A stretch of 23,867 bases of DNA, taken from IMG/VR virus record IMGVR_UViG_3300029267_001187, positions 1 through 23,867 of that record; one strand, written 5' to 3'. Made by a program: the position numbers and the translations under genes. Positions 22,208 to 23,867 of the stretch are shown here, piece by piece. The first letter of the stretch is position 1, and every line of letters starts with the position of its first letter. This stretch comes from a virus. The notes under the pieces were generated by a model. It did no database searches. It saw only the letters and a program-made list of their open reading frames with translations, and was not told where the DNA came from.

Positions 22208-22402
22208 TTATGCTAAGTATTCGTGTAATTTTTTAGGTGTAGGCTTTCCAGCCTGAATCGATCCTAGGCAAACCAAGGAACCGGCATCCTTAACAAACAG
22301 ATCCCAGTACTTGGAAGCTTTTTCGGCGTAGTACTCTTTGCCTTCGGTATCGAAAAACTTCATCTCTGTTGGCCTGGTGGCGAAATTCTTAAATGGCTTC
22401 AT
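22208..22402 (-). CDS. First gene of the leftward early operon, unknown
   Basis: This is a 64-residue protein with an excellent AAGGAGG site eight bases upstream of ATG. It is basic overall, with KFFDTEGKEYYAEKASKYWDLFVKD and a C-terminal GKPTPKKLHEYLA. It is the first gene after the divergent control region, so it is transcribed first on the minus strand. Small basic proteins in this place are often early host-interaction factors, which is inference from position. No family is recognised. Confidence 0.6.
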   Translation of the reverse strand: MKPFKNFATRPTEMKFFDTEGKEYYAEKASKYWDLFVKDAGSLVCLGSIQAGKPTPKKLHEYLA

Positions 22403-22527
22403 TTGAACCTCCTTGTCTTAAAGTGTTACCTATATTGTGACACATCATAACATTAACCGCAACATAAAATGAGACACTTGAAAAGATAACGAATAGAGTG
22501 TTAACATTTATGCAACAGGTAGATGAA
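22403..22527. promoter_or_regulatory. Divergent control region A
   Basis: This gap separates the leftward early operon from the first regulator gene. It holds the imperfect palindrome GTGTTAC-N7-GTGACAC (22423-22443; one mismatch between arms). It also contains AAGTGTTACC (22421-22430), GAGTGTTAAC (22496-22505) and ATGAGACACTT (half-site in reverse). A TATAGG-like -10 for the minus operon lies within the palindrome, so regulator binding could block it. The same half-site family occurs in region B. Confidence 0.55.
22478..22507 (+). promoter_or_regulatory. Candidate promoter of the first HTH gene
   Basis: TTGAAA (22478-22483) and TAACAT (22502-22507) are separated by 18 bases. The geometry equals that of the promoter candidate before the paralogous gene (TTGAAA, 18 bases, TATTCT). 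The -10 is weak (4 of 6 to consensus). The leader would be about 14 bases. Confidence 0.4.
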
Positions 22528-22728
22528 ATGAAACTGAATGAATGGCTTGAGGCCAACAACAACAACAGAGCGCAATTTTGTAGAGACCTAGGGATTTCAC
22601 GTGCCCATTTATACAGGATACTTAATGGTGAAAATTCACCTGGTCCCAAGCTCGCAGAAAAAATCGAAAAAGCCACAGACGGCCAGGTAACCGTCATGGA
22701 GCTTTTATTTCCGGAAAGATTCAAGTAG
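22528..22728 (+). CDS. Cro/YdaS-like HTH regulator (paralogue 1)
   Basis: This is a 66-residue DNA-binding protein, a compact helix-turn-helix of the Cro/YdaS type. The HTH is visible as RAQFCRDLGISRAHLYRILNGENSP (residues ~15-39), followed by KLAEKIEKATDGQVTVMELL. I chose ATG 22528 because the product then aligns end to end with the 66-residue regulator at 23264; an upstream GTG at 22498 would add ten residues. AGG lies eight bases before the ATG. It opposes a short leftward gene pair four bases away and sits between two divergent regions. It likely represses one or both divergent promoters. Operator preference is inferred, not shown. Confidence 0.8.
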   Translation: MKLNEWLEANNNNRAQFCRDLGISRAHLYRILNGENSPGPKLAEKIEKATDGQVTVMELLFPERFK

Positions 22729-22732
22729 CCCA

Positions 22733-22909
22733 TTACAGACCCTCTTCCAGAATCATAGCATGAATCTTGGCCTTAGCGTCCTCTTCAGATGAAGCAAAGC
22801 CGCCAATGGTGTAATCCTCCGGATCTTCATCCTCATGGATGAAGTGGTAGTTAAATTGAGTTCCAGGAGCGATGCCTATGTAATCTATATAAAACCCCTT
22901 GTACTTCAT
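22733..22909 (-). CDS. 58-residue protein of unknown function
   Basis: This is a short gene on the minus strand, ATG at 22909 and TAA at 22733. It starts in an ATGA overlap with the upstream gene and ends four bases from the convergent HTH gene. The product begins MKYKGFYIDYIG, continues FNYHFIHEDEDPEDYTIGGF and ends in an acidic helix. The start motif resembles that of the 86-residue gene at 21931, suggesting a family of related early peptides. It has mixed composition and no frame defects, so it looks real despite its length. Confidence 0.6.
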   Translation of the reverse strand: MKYKGFYIDYIGIAPGTQFNYHFIHEDEDPEDYTIGGFASSEEDAKAKIHAMILEEGL

Positions 22910-23139
22910 TCTTCCCCCCTTCCTTGGAGGTCTTTCTTAGCCTGCACAAGAAATGCCTGATAAGCTCTATCAGCTTCCCTGATCGTCTCCAAAAGCTGCC
23001 CTTCCTTGTAGCAATACTCCCAGAATTCGCAGATCTTTTTTACCTCTTCAAAAGAAATCTTTCTATCTAAAATGTAGATTAAATCATCGCTGTTTAAGCC
23101 GTAGTGGCCTGCCAGCGTTTCCCATGTTTGTTTTGTCAT
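22906..23139 (-). CDS. Small helical protein divergent from the second HTH gene
   Basis: This is a 77-residue helical protein (NSDDLIYILDRKISFEEVKK, then EYCYKEGQLLETIREADRAYQAFLVQAKKD). GAGAGG-type bases precede the ATG at 23139. The start overlaps no other gene, and translation is coupled (ATGA) to the 58-residue gene downstream. It is the first gene from the palindrome-containing promoter in region B, hence probably directly controlled by the HTH protein transcribed the other way. The family is not recognised; a partner or anti-repressor function is possible but not shown. Confidence 0.6.
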   Translation of the reverse strand: MTKQTWETLAGHYGLNSDDLIYILDRKISFEEVKKICEFWEYCYKEGQLLETIREADRAYQAFLVQAKKDLQGRGEE

Positions 23140-23263
23140 GTTTAGCCTCTCAGTTTATTTATCAAAATGATTACACATGTAACCTTTAAGATCAATCAAA
23201 AAGATAACACTTGAAAACAAAAAGATTTTATATGTATTCTTAAAACATACAAAAGAGGCACCA
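23140..23263. promoter_or_regulatory. Divergent control region B with palindrome
   Basis: This gap drives the leftward two-gene unit and the rightward HTH-DUF29 pair. TTACA-CA-TGTAA (23171-23182) is a perfect palindrome with 5-base arms. On the minus strand, TTGATT (plus 23194-23199) and TGTAAT (plus 23170-23175) with an 18-base spacer form a good promoter whose -10 overlaps the palindrome. AAGTGTTATC (minus strand, plus 23203-23212) matches the half-site AAGTGTTACC of region A. Rightward TTGAAA (23211-23216) begins at the end of that half-site. Confidence 0.6.
23211..23240 (+). promoter_or_regulatory. Candidate promoter of the HTH-DUF29 pair
   Basis: TTGAAA (23211-23216), an 18-base spacer and TATTCT (23235-23240) form the rightward promoter, with AAGAGG (23253-23258) as the ribosome site five bases from ATG. 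The half-site AAGTGTTATC (reverse) overlaps the -35, a layout expected for autoregulation. Confidence 0.5.
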
Positions 23264-23464
23264 ATGAACCTGGACGAATATCTTTGGAGAAACAAAATCA
23301 CAAAACAGGATTTTGCCAATCAAATAGGAATATCAAGAGGGCATATCCACCAGCTGATTAATGGAACTAGAAGCCCCAGCGCAAAACTAGCCAAGAAAAT
23401 AGAAGAGGCGACAGGGGGAGAGGTAACTAAGGAGGAACTATTGTTTCCGGAGGATTACGAATGA
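23264..23464 (+). CDS. Cro/YdaS-like HTH regulator (paralogue 2)
   Basis: This is a 66-residue helix-turn-helix protein. The HTH is KQDFANQIGISRGHIHQLINGTRSPSA (parts, residues ~14-40), then KLAKKIEEATGGEVTKEELL, ending FPEDYE. It aligns without gaps to the 22528 protein, sharing the GISR-H segment, the NG--SP and the LLFPE end. It is coupled by ATGA to the DUF29 gene, unlike its paralogue. The ribosome site is AAGAGG. It probably binds operators in region B and perhaps region A. The small size and its pairing with a second gene also fit an antitoxin, though toxicity of the partner is not established. Confidence 0.82.
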   Translation: MNLDEYLWRNKITKQDFANQIGISRGHIHQLINGTRSPSAKLAKKIEEATGGEVTKEELLFPEDYE

Positions 23465-23867
23465 AGAAGAAAACTCACCAAAACAGGCCGAAAAAGTTAT
23501 CGGTTATGCAAAAATCACCTCCCACATATGAGAAGGACTTTTATGGATGGACGCGCTTACAAGCTAATCTTTTGAAGAACCAGGAGTTTGAAAAAATGGA
23601 CATAGATCATTTGATAGAGGAGATTGAGTCGTTGGGTAATTCTGAGGAACGTGCATTAGAGAGCCACATATCAAACTTATTCATGCACTTGCTGAAGATC
23701 AAATACCAGCCAGCAATGCATACTAGATCATGGGATAACTCCGTTAAGAACGCATCTTTTCAGTCAGAAAAAATACTGAAGAAAAATCCAGGTCTTAAAC
23801 CTAAATTAAAAGAAATCACCAAGGATGCGTATTATTCAGCTAGATTAAAAGCTTCTTCAGAAACAGG
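23461..23867 (+). CDS. DUF29-family protein (3' end outside window)
   Basis: This is the N-terminal 135 residues of a DUF29 protein, truncated by the window edge. A basic leader (MKKKTHQNRPKK) of ~20 residues is followed by the family signature: YEKDFYGWTRLQANLLKN, then FEKMDIDHLIEEIESLGNSE, then LESHISNLFMHLLKIKYQP and a Trp-containing stretch (SWDNSV). The family is usually ~140-160 residues, so little is missing. Its function is unknown. GGAGG lies eight bases before the ATG, and the start overlaps the HTH stop, so the two are made together. Coupling to a regulator suggests a regulated or toxin-antitoxin-like unit; that is inference. Confidence 0.8.
   Translation, partial: MKKKTHQNRPKKLSVMQKSPPTYEKDFYGWTRLQANLLKNQEFEKMDIDHLIEEIESLGNSEERALESHISNLFMHLLKIKYQPAMHTRSWDNSVKNASFQSEKILKKNPGLKPKLKEITKDAYYSARLKASSET

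Noticed and set aside
22389-22733. Minus-strand ORF of 114 residues across control region A and the first HTH gene
   Set aside because: It covers the promoter and operator bases and is antisense to an HTH gene with a clear paralogue. Its Ser/Leu/Phe-rich composition is shadow-like.

Overview
The window looks like a large part of a tailed-phage genome or prophage, cut at both ends. The virion type suggested is a short-tailed podovirus. The evidence is a P22-like portal and head-tail adaptor, an N4-gp56-type coat protein, a large tail-hub (nozzle) candidate, three consecutive ejection-protein candidates, and no tape measure, sheath or tail-tube gene. Genes use the standard bacterial code with frequent GGAGG-type ribosome sites, and start/stop overlaps are common. 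The host cannot be named from the sequence; a bacterium using Shine-Dalgarno initiation is all I can support.

Positions 1-18651 hold the late genes, all on the + strand except one doubtful antisense ORF. In order they are: portal (5' end missing), two small unknown proteins, scaffold, major capsid protein, a decoration-like protein, an unknown head protein, adaptor, tail proteins, three ejection-protein candidates, and a block of six or seven small adhesion/fibre genes (13896-18315). The block ends with a micro-ORF and a small lipoprotein, and a strong terminator at 18695-18722. The terminator lies inside the 3' end of the convergent early gene, so it marks the late/early boundary.

Positions 18691-22402 are a leftward (- strand) early operon. 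Read from the promoter it carries three small unknown proteins, a probable single-strand DNA-binding protein, a YqaJ-type exonuclease, a metallophosphoesterase with an altered GNHD motif, a small coiled-coil protein and a conserved phage protein of unknown function. The SSB-like protein and exonuclease suggest a recombination/replication module, although no single-strand annealing protein or polymerase is in the window.

Positions 22403-23867 look like a control region. Two paralogous 66-residue Cro/YdaS-like helix-turn-helix proteins on the + strand flank a leftward two-gene unit of 77 and 58 residues, the latter previously easy to miss. Each regulator has a divergent promoter region, and the two regions share half-sites and the same TTGAAA-N18-(-10) geometry. 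The second regulator is translationally coupled (ATGA) to a DUF29 gene that runs off the window. This duplicated-regulator and HTH-DUF29 arrangement is the most unusual part of the window.

No tRNA, rRNA, CRISPR array, insertion sequence, integrase, terminase or recognisable endolysin is visible.
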